This document shows, piece after piece, positions 1-5,117 of a stretch of 6,310 nucleotides of DNA. The stretch lies in contig DRAO01000420.1 in assembly GCA_011041825.1 (NCBI GenBank), forward strand, positions 1-6,310, written 5' to 3'. The stretch is from Chloroflexota bacterium. Its GTDB lineage: Bacteria; Chloroflexota; Anaerolineae; SpSt-600. The translations under genes were made by a program, and so were the position numbers. The notes under the pieces are model-generated. The model ran no database searches. It was given only the letters and a program-made list of their open reading frames with translations, and had not been told where the DNA came from. Position 1 is the first letter of the stretch, and each line of letters starts with the position of its first letter.

Positions 1-6
1 AAATGT

Positions 7-120
7 CCGGGAGCTGGAAGCTCCCGGCTAAGAATCTGGAAGCGGGTTTTCAACCCGCTAATCCTCAGCCGGTTTTCAACCGGCTTTAAGGCTTCTCAGC
101 CGGGTGATTCATCGCCCGGC
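7..120. repeat. Array of four short hairpins
   Basis: Four inverted repeats follow one another with spacers of 7 to 13 nt. Hairpin 1 is 7-27 (arms ccgggagct/agctcccgg, loop gga). Hairpin 2 is 41-59 (agcgggtt/aacccgct, loop ttc). Hairpin 3 is 67-85 (agccggtt/aaccggct, loop ttc). Hairpin 4 is 99-120 (gccgggtga/tcgcccggc, loop ttca, one T-G mispair). Hairpins 2 and 3 are near-identical (gcggg against gccgg) and share the core ggttttcaacc, so they look like copies. There is no T-run after any of them, so they are not ordinary intrinsic terminators. They lie downstream of the Mth938-domain gene and upstream of whatever lies left of the window. Function is unknown; REP-like intergenic repeats are the nearest known analogy. 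Confidence 0.8.
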
Positions 121-287
121 GAGTGGGCTGCGTAAATCTGCTTCAGGGGAGCAAGTCAAAAGTCTCGGGTAGCTAAATCAATTGAAAAATTTCGTAGAAG
201 AGCACCTTGTACTCAGGAGGGGAAGCTCAGGGGGGACATCCCCTTGACCCCCCTGCACCCCCGCTTTTCAAGAGGAGATTGACCGAT
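121..287. other. Non-coding stretch left of the first gene
   Basis: I see no credible gene here. The only reading frames are antisense or low-complexity shadows through the C-tracts at 240-262. Apart from the C/G-tract hairpin listed separately, nothing recognisable is present: no tRNA, no T-rich terminator, no convincing promoter. Confidence 0.5.
228..262. repeat. C/G-tract hairpin downstream of the Mth938-domain gene
   Basis: Arms caggggg plus g (228-235) and cccccctg (248-255) pair perfectly over 8 bp around a 12-nt loop. A further CCCCC tract follows at 258-262. It begins about 33 nt after the stop codon of the gene at 288-629, read on the minus strand, so it could end or stabilise that transcript. 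No U-run follows, so factor-independent termination is doubtful. On the minus strand three G-tracts of 4 to 6 lie 4 nt apart. Confidence 0.45.
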
Positions 288-629
288 TTAACAGGTGAGG
301 TGAAGGGCAGCGACAACTTTCTTCCCCTCTTGAAGGAGGCGGTTGTAAGTCTTCCAAGCTTCTCCAGTGCGTTGGACGATGACTTTGATGCCGTTCTCCT
401 GGAGGTGCTTCATCGTCTCCGAGGGCACATCCATAAGCCCCGAGTAGCCCGTGCCCACCACTAATATTTCGGGCTTGGCCCGCACCACTTCCCACAGGTC
501 TACGGGCGAGAGCCGGTGTCCTTCCTCCCGCCACCAGTCAGCATCCACTTTATCGGGGTAAATGATGACATCGGAGGAATAGCTTTTCCCGTCAATCACT
601 ATGCGCCCGAATTCATAATGCTCTATCAC
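288..629 (-). CDS. Mth938-domain protein (DUF498 / NDUFAF3-like fold)
   Basis: This 113-residue protein matches the Mth938-like domain over its whole length. Diagnostic stretches are the N-terminal FGRIVIDGKSY, the central ILVVGTGYSGLMDVP (residues 55-69), GIKVIVQRTGEAWKTYN (80-96) and the C-terminal VVAALHLTC (105-113), where 'HLTC' is typical of the family. Relatives are small single-domain proteins of unsettled biochemical role; the eukaryotic relative NDUFAF3 helps assemble respiratory complex I. No signal peptide or membrane segment is visible, so it should be cytosolic. The start is a GTG at 629, chosen because a strong GGAGGTGAT ribosome site sits 5 nt upstream and a perfect TATAAT promoter lies just beyond. 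It is transcribed alone, with its own promoter, after the transport operon. Family assignment is confident; function is not known. Confidence 0.88.
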   Translation of the reverse strand: MIEHYEFGRIVIDGKSYSSDVIIYPDKVDADWWREEGHRLSPVDLWEVVRAKPEILVVGTGYSGLMDVPSETMKHLQENGIKVIVQRTGEAWKTYNRLLQEGKKVVAALHLTC

Positions 630-634
630 GGCCC

Positions 635-643
635 ATCACCTCC
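635..643 (-). promoter_or_regulatory. Ribosome binding site GGAGGTGAT deciding the GTG start at 629
   Basis: On the minus strand GGAGGTGAT, a nine-base match to the anti-SD end of 16S rRNA, stands 5 nt before GTG at 629. An ATG overlapping this site (gtgATGggcc) is in a different frame and does not open the Mth938 frame. Confidence 0.8.
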
Positions 644-663
644 CCGCTTCTTATTTACCCCCA

Positions 664-692
664 ATTATACTTTAATCCAAACTTCTGCGCAA
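664..692 (-). promoter_or_regulatory. Sigma-70 type promoter of the Mth938-domain gene
   Basis: On the minus strand a perfect -10 box TATAAT (664-669) is preceded by exactly 17 nt and a weak -35 box TTGCGC (687-692; three of six consensus bases). Transcription would start near 657, giving a leader of about 28 nt that contains the GGAGGTGAT site. This is the clearest promoter in the window and supports a bacterial host. Confidence 0.65.
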
Positions 693-700
693 AATACAGC

Positions 701-762
701 CACCGGAGGGTGTTGAAAAAGTGCCACGCTGTTCTTGCTCAAATGGTTCCCTCCGGCGAGGG
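701..762. repeat. Two minor short hairpins upstream of the Mth938 promoter
   Basis: Two minor inverted repeats are visible: cacc/ggtg around ggag (701-712), and ccctc/gaggg around cggc (749-762). Stems of 4 to 5 bp are weak and could be chance. They lie between the transport operon end and the promoter at 664-692. Confidence 0.3.
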
Positions 763-788
763 CAGGTTAAAAGCATTTAAGGAAGCAG

Positions 789-821
789 TTTGTGGGCAAC
801 GGCGAAGCCGTTGCTCACAAA
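789..821. repeat. 15-bp hairpin after the transport operon, possible 3' end structure
   Basis: Arms 789-803 and 807-821 pair over 15 bp around the loop gaa, with one G-T mispair (795/815). The centre ggcgaagcc matches the centre of the large hairpin at 6222-6266, but the outer stem is different. It begins about 20 nt after the stop codon of the binding-protein gene on the minus strand, where an operon terminator or mRNA-stabilising structure would be expected. No U-run follows on the minus strand, so a classical intrinsic terminator is not supported. Confidence 0.65.
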
Positions 822-841
822 AACATCCCTCTTTGAGGCGG

Positions 842-2122
842 TTATCTTTCACCCAGGGCTTTATTTACAGCCTTGGCTGCCTCGGCCAGGGCTTCCTGAG
901 GAGTGGCCGCACCCAGCTCAACCTTCTCCACTGCTTTACGCAACTCCGTATCGCTGGTGCCCAACTCGGAGAAGACGGGAATTCCATAGGAGTATTCGAG
1001 TTGTTCGACCACCGTCTTATACAGGGGGTTCTCTTTGAGGAATTCCTGCATCTGGGGCGACTGAAGGGCCCCCTTGTAAATGGGGATGTAGCCGGTGTTC
1101 ATAGCCCAGTAATTGGAGTTCTCGGGGCTGGTCAGCCACTTCACAAACTCCCAGGCGGCGTTCATCTTGCTTTCTTCACCCTTGAAGATGACCAGGCTGG
1201 CCCCACCGATGGGGGCAACCCTGGCCTTTTTCGCCGGGAGCATAGCCACTCCCACCTCAAAGGGAGCCTCTTCCAAGATGCCGAACAAACTGGCGCTGGA
1301 GGCCATCAGCATACCCAACTTGCCTGCCAGGAAATCGCTTTTGGCCCCCTTATGCTGCGCCGGGGGCATAACCTTGTATTTGTTGACCAAATCGCCCCAG
1401 AATTGCAGGGCTTCCACGGCTTCGGGGCTATCGTAGAGCACCCGTGTCCCATCCTCGTTGATAATCCTGCCGCCATTCTGCAGGATCATAGCACTGAGGT
1501 ACCAATGGGTGCTGGAGGTGGTATTGAAGCCCCACTGGTCAATGGAACCATCGCCATCGGCATCTTTGGTCAGAGCCCTGGCCGCCTCCACCAGCTCATC
1601 CCAGGTCTGGGGTGGCTTGGCCGGGTCGAGGCCGGCCTCTTTGAAGAGGTCCTTGTTGTAGTAGAGGACGGGCATACTGTTGTTGAAGGGCATTGACCAG
1701 ATTTGGCCGTCAGCCGTGTTATAGGCCCAGAAGGCATCGTAAATCTTCGTGCGGTCAATGCCGTTGGGCCCGTCGGTGAACTCAGTGATGGGGACAAGCG
1801 CACCGGTCTCCCCGAACAGCGGCGCTCCACCTATCTGTGCCACATCGGGCGGAGGGACTGCCCCTGCCTGTATGGCCGTCCAAATCTTCTCGGCTATTTC
1901 GGAATACTTGCCCTGGAAGGTGGCTTCGACTTGGATGCCGGGGTGCTCTCGGTTGAACCTGGCTACCATCTCTTCGAGCACCTTGCCGTTGCGCCCGCCC
2001 ATAGCATGCCAGAACTCCAGCTTTATCACCCCGGTCGGAGTGGGGGTGGGAGTAGAAACAGGGGCGCAGCTAGCCGCCAGCAGCACTGCAATCGCTAAAG
2101 GGACCGCCAATTTCCTGAACAT
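842..2122 (-). CDS. UgpB-like ABC transporter solute-binding lipoprotein
   Basis: This 426-residue protein is an extracytoplasmic sugar-type binding protein (family 1). Residues 1-18 form a signal peptide (RK, then a hydrophobic run) ending at AAS before Cys19, the likely lipid-modified residue. A Thr-Pro linker (24-30) follows. Similarity to E. coli UgpB, recalled from memory, is clear: LEFWHAMGG (35-43), PFNNSMPVLYYNKDLFKEAG (145-164), PPQTW (170-174), IGGASL (305-310), NTGYIPI (342-348), and an Arg at 395 in the matching C-terminal position. UgpB binds glycerol-3-phosphate and related glycerophosphodiesters; the ligand here is inferred only. A DADGDGSID loop (187-195) looks like an EF-hand-type calcium site, which E. 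coli UgpB lacks. The ATG at 2122 has AGGAGG 6 nt upstream. The gene is last in the operon, separated from the permeases by a hairpin. Confidence 0.9.
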   Translation of the reverse strand: MFRKLAVPLAIAVLLAASCAPVSTPTPTPTGVIKLEFWHAMGGRNGKVLEEMVARFNREHPGIQVEATFQGKYSEIAEKIWTAIQAGAVPPPDVAQIGGAPLFGETGALVPITEFTDGPNGIDRTKIYDAFWAYNTADGQIWSMPFNNSMPVLYYNKDLFKEAGLDPAKPPQTWDELVEAARALTKDADGDGSIDQWGFNTTSSTHWYLSAMILQNGGRIINEDGTRVLYDSPEAVEALQFWGDLVNKYKVMPPAQHKGAKSDFLAGKLGMLMASSASLFGILEEAPFEVGVAMLPAKKARVAPIGGASLVIFKGEESKMNAAWEFVKWLTSPENSNYWAMNTGYIPIYKGALQSPQMQEFLKENPLYKTVVEQLEYSYGIPVFSELGTSDTELRKAVEKVELGAATPQEALAEAAKAVNKALGER

Positions 2123-2154
2123 CGCTCTCCTCCTTGTCCAAGTTTATGGGAAAA

Positions 2155-2193
2155 GTTGTTTTTGACGGCGGCATTGCCGCCATCAAAAATAAC
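2155..2193. repeat. Family-A hairpin copy 1, between permease and binding-protein genes
   Basis: Arms 2155-2172 and 2176-2193 pair over 18 positions around the loop att, with two mispairs (2158/2190 G-T and 2166/2182 C-A). The stem gttgtttttgacggcggc and the left flank ggaaaa correspond to the copy at 6222-6266, whose stem begins gttattt and ends gacggcggc. It starts 4 nt after the stop codon of the second permease and ends about 33 nt before the ribosome site of the binding-protein gene. It may set different transcript levels for the binding protein and permeases, as intergenic repeats do in the E. coli mal operon. Confidence 0.8.
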
Positions 2194-2197
2194 CACC

Positions 2198-3073
2198 TCA
2201 TCCCCCTATGCCGGTGAAAGTAAGGCTCTCCACGAACTGCTTCTGCACGAACAGGTAGAAGATGAGGATGGGGATGGAAACCACAACTGTAGCCGCCATA
2301 AGCATACCCCAGTTAGTGCCCCCCTCCTGGCATACAAGGAAGCGCAAGCCTATCTGCAAGGTGCGCATCTTCTGGCTATTGGTCATAATGAGCGGCCAGA
2401 GGTAGCTGTTCCAGTTGCCCATAAAGGTGAAAAGGGCCAGGGATGCCAGGGTAGGTCTGGAGAGGGGCAGCATAACCCGCCACAGGAAGCCAAGTCGGCT
2501 ACAGCCATCCAGCTTGGCTGCATCCTCTAATTCCCGTGGGATGCTCATAAACGTCTGTCGCAGCATAAAAGTGCCGAAAGCGCTGGCGATGAAGGGGACA
2601 ATCAGGGCGTAGTAGGTATCCAGCCAGTGCAGCTCCCGCAGCACCAGGAAGGACGGAATCAGGGTTATCTGGCGGGGGATCATCAACGTGCTTAGAAAAG
2701 CGGTGAAGAGCAAGGCCTTGCCGGGGAAATTCATCCGTGCGAAAGCATAAGCGGCCAGGGAACAGGAGATGAGCTGCCCCAGGGTCACCGATGTCGCCAC
2801 GAAGAGGCTGTTGAAGAAATAGCGGCCAAAGGGGGCAGCCCGCCAGGCATCCACGTAGTTGTGGAAAGCAAGATGGCTGGGTATCAACCTGGGAGGGTAG
2901 GAGAAAACCTCCCCCGCCTCCTTGAGCGAGGTGGAAATCATCCAAACGAAGGGCAGGACCATAACGATGGCTCCGACCGCCAGAATCACATACGCCATCA
3001 CCTCGCCCAGGGTCCGGCTGAAACGGCGAACGAAGGGATGTCCTCTCCAGCTTGCCAGCGCATTCGCATACAT
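2198..3073 (-). CDS. Carbohydrate ABC transporter permease, MalG/UgpE type
   Basis: This 291-residue inner-membrane protein has the usual length and six predicted membrane segments, roughly at 24-46, 86-111, 118-145, 153-172, 208-230 and 256-276. The EAA loop that contacts the ATPase is at about 181-203 (ELEDAAKLDG...LP), with the expected DG pair. The conserved N-terminal AYVILAVGAIVMVLPFVWMISTSLK and the FVESLTFTGIGG-like tail are typical of the MalG/UgpE group. The start is ATG at 3073, 6 nt after the stop of the upstream permease. Its ribosome site GGAGGT (3083-3088) is inside the last codons of that gene, which suggests coupled translation. It forms the channel together with the neighbouring permease. 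Substrate specificity cannot be read from the sequence. Confidence 0.92.
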   Translation of the reverse strand: MYANALASWRGHPFVRRFSRTLGEVMAYVILAVGAIVMVLPFVWMISTSLKEAGEVFSYPPRLIPSHLAFHNYVDAWRAAPFGRYFFNSLFVATSVTLGQLISCSLAAYAFARMNFPGKALLFTAFLSTLMIPRQITLIPSFLVLRELHWLDTYYALIVPFIASAFGTFMLRQTFMSIPRELEDAAKLDGCSRLGFLWRVMLPLSRPTLASLALFTFMGNWNSYLWPLIMTNSQKMRTLQIGLRFLVCQEGGTNWGMLMAATVVVSIPILIFYLFVQKQFVESLTFTGIGG

Positions 3074-3079
3074 CGGTTG

Positions 3080-4003
3080 CTAACCTCCTAAATAGTGAAC
3101 TCGGGGACTGAGGACTTTGAACTGGATCACGGTCAGGGCCAGGAGGATGGCAAAGAGGACGCAGGCCACTGCCGAAGCGCAGCCCAGGTTGAAGAACTTG
3201 AAGCCCTGCTCATAAAGGTAGTAGACGATGACGGTGGTGCTGTTCAAAGGCCCTCCCTCGGTCATAATGTGCATCTGGGCGAAAGCCTTGAGGGAATTGA
3301 TGACGGCAATGATGAGGATGAAGAAGCTGGTGGGAGTCAAAAGCGGCCAGGTGATGTAGCGGAAGCAGGCCCAGGAGTCGGCTCCATCTATCCTGGCCGC
3401 CTCGTAAAGGTGCTGGGGGATGTTCTGCAAACCCGCCAGGTAAATGACAATGTTGTAGCCCAACCCCTTCCAGATGCCCATAATGATTAAGGCCGGCATA
3501 GCCCATCGGGGATCAGAGAGCCAACGGAGACGAGGTAGTCCAATTATGTCAAGCAACCAGTTTGCCAACCCAAAATCGGGGTGGTAAATCCACAGCCAGA
3601 CCACGGCCATAGCTGCGGTGGAGGTGATGGTCGGCAGGAAGTAAGCCGTGCGGAATACCGCCATCCCCCGCAGCTTGCGGTTCAGGAGCAAAGCGATGGC
3701 CAGGGCAATGGCCATATTCAGGGGGATGGAGCCCAGGGCATAGTAGAAGGAATTGCGCAACACCTCCCAGAATTCAGATGAGGTGATGAGAACCTGATAG
3801 TTGTGCAATCCAACGAAGGTGCGGCTCATCTTCCCCAAGCGCCACCTGTGCAAGCTCAGGTAGAGAGTGTAAAGTATGGGAAAATACATAAACAGGGAGA
3901 AGACGACGACGCTGGGCGAGAGGAACAGGTAAGCCGAGAGCACTTCATCCCAGCGATAGCGCTTCCTCAATAGCCAAACCGTTCGTTTTACCCCGGCAAG
4001 CAC
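3080..4003 (-). CDS. Carbohydrate ABC transporter permease, MalF/UgpA type
   Basis: This 307-residue inner-membrane protein carries the N-terminal segment AYLFLSPSVVVFSLFMYFPI (24-43), an RTAYFLPTITS region (118-128), the EAA loop at 199-220 (LYEAARIDGADS...WP), and the FAQMHIMTEGGPLNSTTVIVYYLYEQGFKF block (241-270) characteristic of MalF/UgpA-type subunits. An ATG-started frame could reach 4093, but that would overlap the epimerase by 76 nt and add an Arg/Cys-rich tail unlike the family. I therefore choose GTG at 4003, which has AAGGAGGTG with 9 nt spacing. The gene then follows the epimerase stop by 14 nt. It partners the MalG-type permease just downstream. Confidence 0.9.
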   Translation of the reverse strand: MLAGVKRTVWLLRKRYRWDEVLSAYLFLSPSVVVFSLFMYFPILYTLYLSLHRWRLGKMSRTFVGLHNYQVLITSSEFWEVLRNSFYYALGSIPLNMAIALAIALLLNRKLRGMAVFRTAYFLPTITSTAAMAVVWLWIYHPDFGLANWLLDIIGLPRLRWLSDPRWAMPALIIMGIWKGLGYNIVIYLAGLQNIPQHLYEAARIDGADSWACFRYITWPLLTPTSFFILIIAVINSLKAFAQMHIMTEGGPLNSTTVIVYYLYEQGFKFFNLGCASAVACVLFAILLALTVIQFKVLSPRVHYLGG

Positions 4004-4010
4004 CCCAACA

Positions 4011-4020
4011 CACCTCCTTA
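4011..4020 (-). promoter_or_regulatory. Ribosome site fused to the epimerase stop codon
   Basis: On the minus strand TAAGGAGGTG combines the stop codon TAA of the epimerase (4018-4020) with a strong Shine-Dalgarno AAGGAGGTG. The GTG start at 4003 follows with 9 nt after AGGAGG. A ribosome ending the epimerase would sit on the site that loads the permease. Confidence 0.8.
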
Positions 4021-4968
4021 GTTTGAAGCAGGAGATTTCATTCCTTCGACGGCAGCTTCGCCGCCGAAGAAACGACCTTCCTGATGATTCCATCCACCCT
4101 TTTCTTGAGAAGTCACTCTATACAGAAGCCTCAAATTCCCCTTGAGGATTTGGGAGGGTAGCTTCCCCTCGGCAGCGGCAAAGCGGGAGACGAGGTAGCC
4201 GTTCACCTCCAGGATTACCGCCCCTTCATAGCCAGTCCGAACCAGCTCCCGCAGGTGCTTCTCATAGGGAACATTGCCGAAGATGAGAGGAGAATGATCC
4301 ACCCCATCGGGAGAAATGTCGTGAACGTGCACGTGTCTCACCAGGCGGATGAAGCCAGGTGGAGCAGGCTTGGAGCCGTTGCGGGCGTTATGCCCCAGGT
4401 CCCAGCAGATGCCCGCCCTGGGAGAACCCAGGCCGGAGACGATTTCCACCAGCTCGGCTTTGTTGTCTCCAATCTTGTTCACGCTTTCCTCCCTCACCAG
4501 GAGTTCGATGGAGGGGCAAAGGTTCGGGAACTCCTCCAGTATCCAAGTAAGGAAGGCGCTTGTATCACGGCGCAGCTCCCCTCGGGGCCGGTCCCCTTCT
4601 GCCCCGTGGACGACAATGGTGAGGGGGCCATCCTCATCGGCTATGCGGGCAGCGTACTCGATGGCCGGTCGGTAGAGGCGCTCAACTTCGCCCCTCTTGG
4701 CTCCGGAGAAGCCGGCAGGGTTATATGGCCCTTTGTAAGGGGCGTGGAAGGTGAGCAGGAATCCCAGTCGGCGGCATTCACCGATAAGGGAGCTTACCTC
4801 CGGCCAATCGGGAGAAGAGATGTCCAGCGTGAACTCCAGAACGCTCACCCCAAGCTCCCTCAAGGGAAGGAGGAATTCTCCAGCCGTCCTGCCCCCCAAC
4901 CACTTGGGGTGCATATTGAAGCCCAACCTACACCTTCGTGAAGGTTTGAAAACCTCGTATCTCCCCAT
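4018..4968 (-). CDS. Sugar isomerase/epimerase-like TIM-barrel protein (AP endonuclease 2 superfamily)
   Basis: This 316-residue cytosolic protein has the layout of xylose-isomerase-like TIM barrels: strand 1 RLGFNMHP (14-21), LTFHAPY (72-78), IVVHGAEG (118-125), SIELL (153-157), CWDLGHN (188-194), VRHVHVHD (210-217) and VILEVN (251-256). Likely metal ligands are Glu155, Asp190, one of His212/214/216 and Glu254, with His75, His121 and His193 nearby. Members isomerise or epimerise sugars, inositols or hydroxy-acids; the substrate here is unknown. The ATG at 4968 is chosen because the frame can only be extended to a TTG at 5028 by reading through a palindrome. No clear ribosome site precedes it. 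It leads the transport operon, so it probably acts on the imported compound. The last 17 residues or so are encoded by a repeat copy and are probably not part of the fold. Confidence 0.82.
   Translation of the reverse strand: MGRYEVFKPSRRCRLGFNMHPKWLGGRTAGEFLLPLRELGVSVLEFTLDISSPDWPEVSSLIGECRRLGFLLTFHAPYKGPYNPAGFSGAKRGEVERLYRPAIEYAARIADEDGPLTIVVHGAEGDRPRGELRRDTSAFLTWILEEFPNLCPSIELLVREESVNKIGDNKAELVEIVSGLGSPRAGICWDLGHNARNGSKPAPPGFIRLVRHVHVHDISPDGVDHSPLIFGNVPYEKHLRELVRTGYEGAVILEVNGYLVSRFAAAEGKLPSQILKGNLRLLYRVTSQEKGGWNHQEGRFFGGEAAVEGMKSPASN
4031..4077. repeat. Family-A hairpin copy 2, inside the 3' end of the epimerase gene
   Basis: Arms 4041-4053 (ttccttcgacggc) and 4060-4072 (gccgccgaagaaa) pair at 11 of 13 positions around a 6-nt centre; both mispairs are C-A type. 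The core cttcgacggc and the flanks (aggaga on the left, acctt cct on the right) match the copy at 6222-6266, allowing small changes and a 1-nt indel. Read on the minus strand it is in frame and encodes about residues 299-310 of the epimerase. Confidence 0.7.
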
Positions 4969-4978
4969 CGCTAGATAA

Positions 4979-5030
4979 CAAAAGCGTTTTCTTGTACAAG
5001 GGCAAAGCCCTTGTACAGGATTGTACAAAA
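4979..5030. repeat. Family-B palindrome copy 1 (TGTACA type)
   Basis: Arms 4993-5003 (tgtacaagggc) and 5007-5017 (gcccttgtaca) pair perfectly over 11 bp around the loop aaa. The pairing extends outward to 4990/5020 through one T-G mispair. A further tgtaca (5022-5027) follows. Positions 4979-5020 align without gaps to 5070-5111. It lies directly upstream of the epimerase start, so it will be in, or overlap, the promoter or leader of the transport operon. The palindromic shape could also suit an operator for a dimeric regulator; I cannot tell which. Confidence 0.8.
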
Positions 5031-5069
5031 GGAAGGGGTTATTTCTTCCCCCTATTGCTTATGCAAGAG
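5031..5069. other. Spacer between family-B copies, with a family-A end-like remnant
   Basis: On the minus strand this spacer contains gaagaaataac followed closely by ttcctt (around 5032-5048). The same 11-mer and the same flank occur at the outer right arm of the family-A hairpin at 6222-6266. It may be a half-element. A weak promoter-like pair on the minus strand (TTGCAT, 17 nt, AATAAC) is also present, but I do not rely on it. Confidence 0.3.
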
Positions 5070-5114
5070 CGAGAGCGTTTTCCTGTGCAGGAGCAAGGTC
5101 TCTGCACAAGAAAA
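5070..5114. repeat. Family-B palindrome copy 2
   Basis: Arms tgtgcaggagc (5084-5094) and gtctctgcaca (5098-5108) surround the loop aag. Eight positions pair normally and three are G-T or A-C. Outer tttt (5078-5081) and aaaa (5111-5114) also pair. It matches copy 1 at 30 of 42 positions in the same orientation, and every difference is a transition. It ends 4 nt from the stop codon of the nucleotidyltransferase-like gene, so it may also form the 3' end structure of that transcript. Confidence 0.78.
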
Positions 5115-5117
5115 TAT

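Larger units (their letters stand above)
842..4968 (-). other. Four-gene transport operon (epimerase, permease, permease, binding protein)
   Basis: Gaps between the genes are 14 nt, 6 nt and 75 nt in transcription order, all on the minus strand. This supports a single transcript. The set lacks an ATPase (UgpC/MalK type) and a glycerophosphodiesterase (UgpQ type), both usual partners in ugp operons. A shared multi-sugar ATPase encoded elsewhere is the likely explanation. No clear operon promoter was found; the upstream gap 4969-5117 is dominated by repeats. Confidence 0.75.

Noticed and set aside
7..120. CRISPR array
   Set aside because: The stems differ in sequence, the repeats are only about 20 nt, and spacers are 7-13 nt.
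240..262. G-quadruplex on the minus strand
   Set aside because: Only three long G-tracts are close together; a fourth is missing, so a standard intramolecular four-tract motif is not present.
789..821. Classical intrinsic terminator
   Set aside because: The stem is strong but no U-run follows on the minus strand; I keep it as a hairpin with possible 3'-end role.
710..1696. Long open frame on the plus strand (328 codons) opposite the binding-protein gene
   Set aside because: It is antisense to a gene with clear family matches, has no recognisable domain, and is a usual by-product of codon bias on the other strand.
4004..4093. Upstream ATG start for the MalF-type permease
   Set aside because: It would overlap the epimerase and add an Arg/Cys-rich tail unlike the family; GTG at 4003 has an excellent ribosome site.
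4255..4941. Plus-strand open frame of 228 codons opposite the epimerase
   Set aside because: Antisense shadow; the minus-strand frame has all TIM-barrel motifs and the metal ligands.
4979..5114. Diversity-generating retroelement or adenine-specific mutagenesis as the cause of the repeat differences
   Set aside because: Changes occur at all four bases and only as transitions, and there is no reverse transcriptase in the window.
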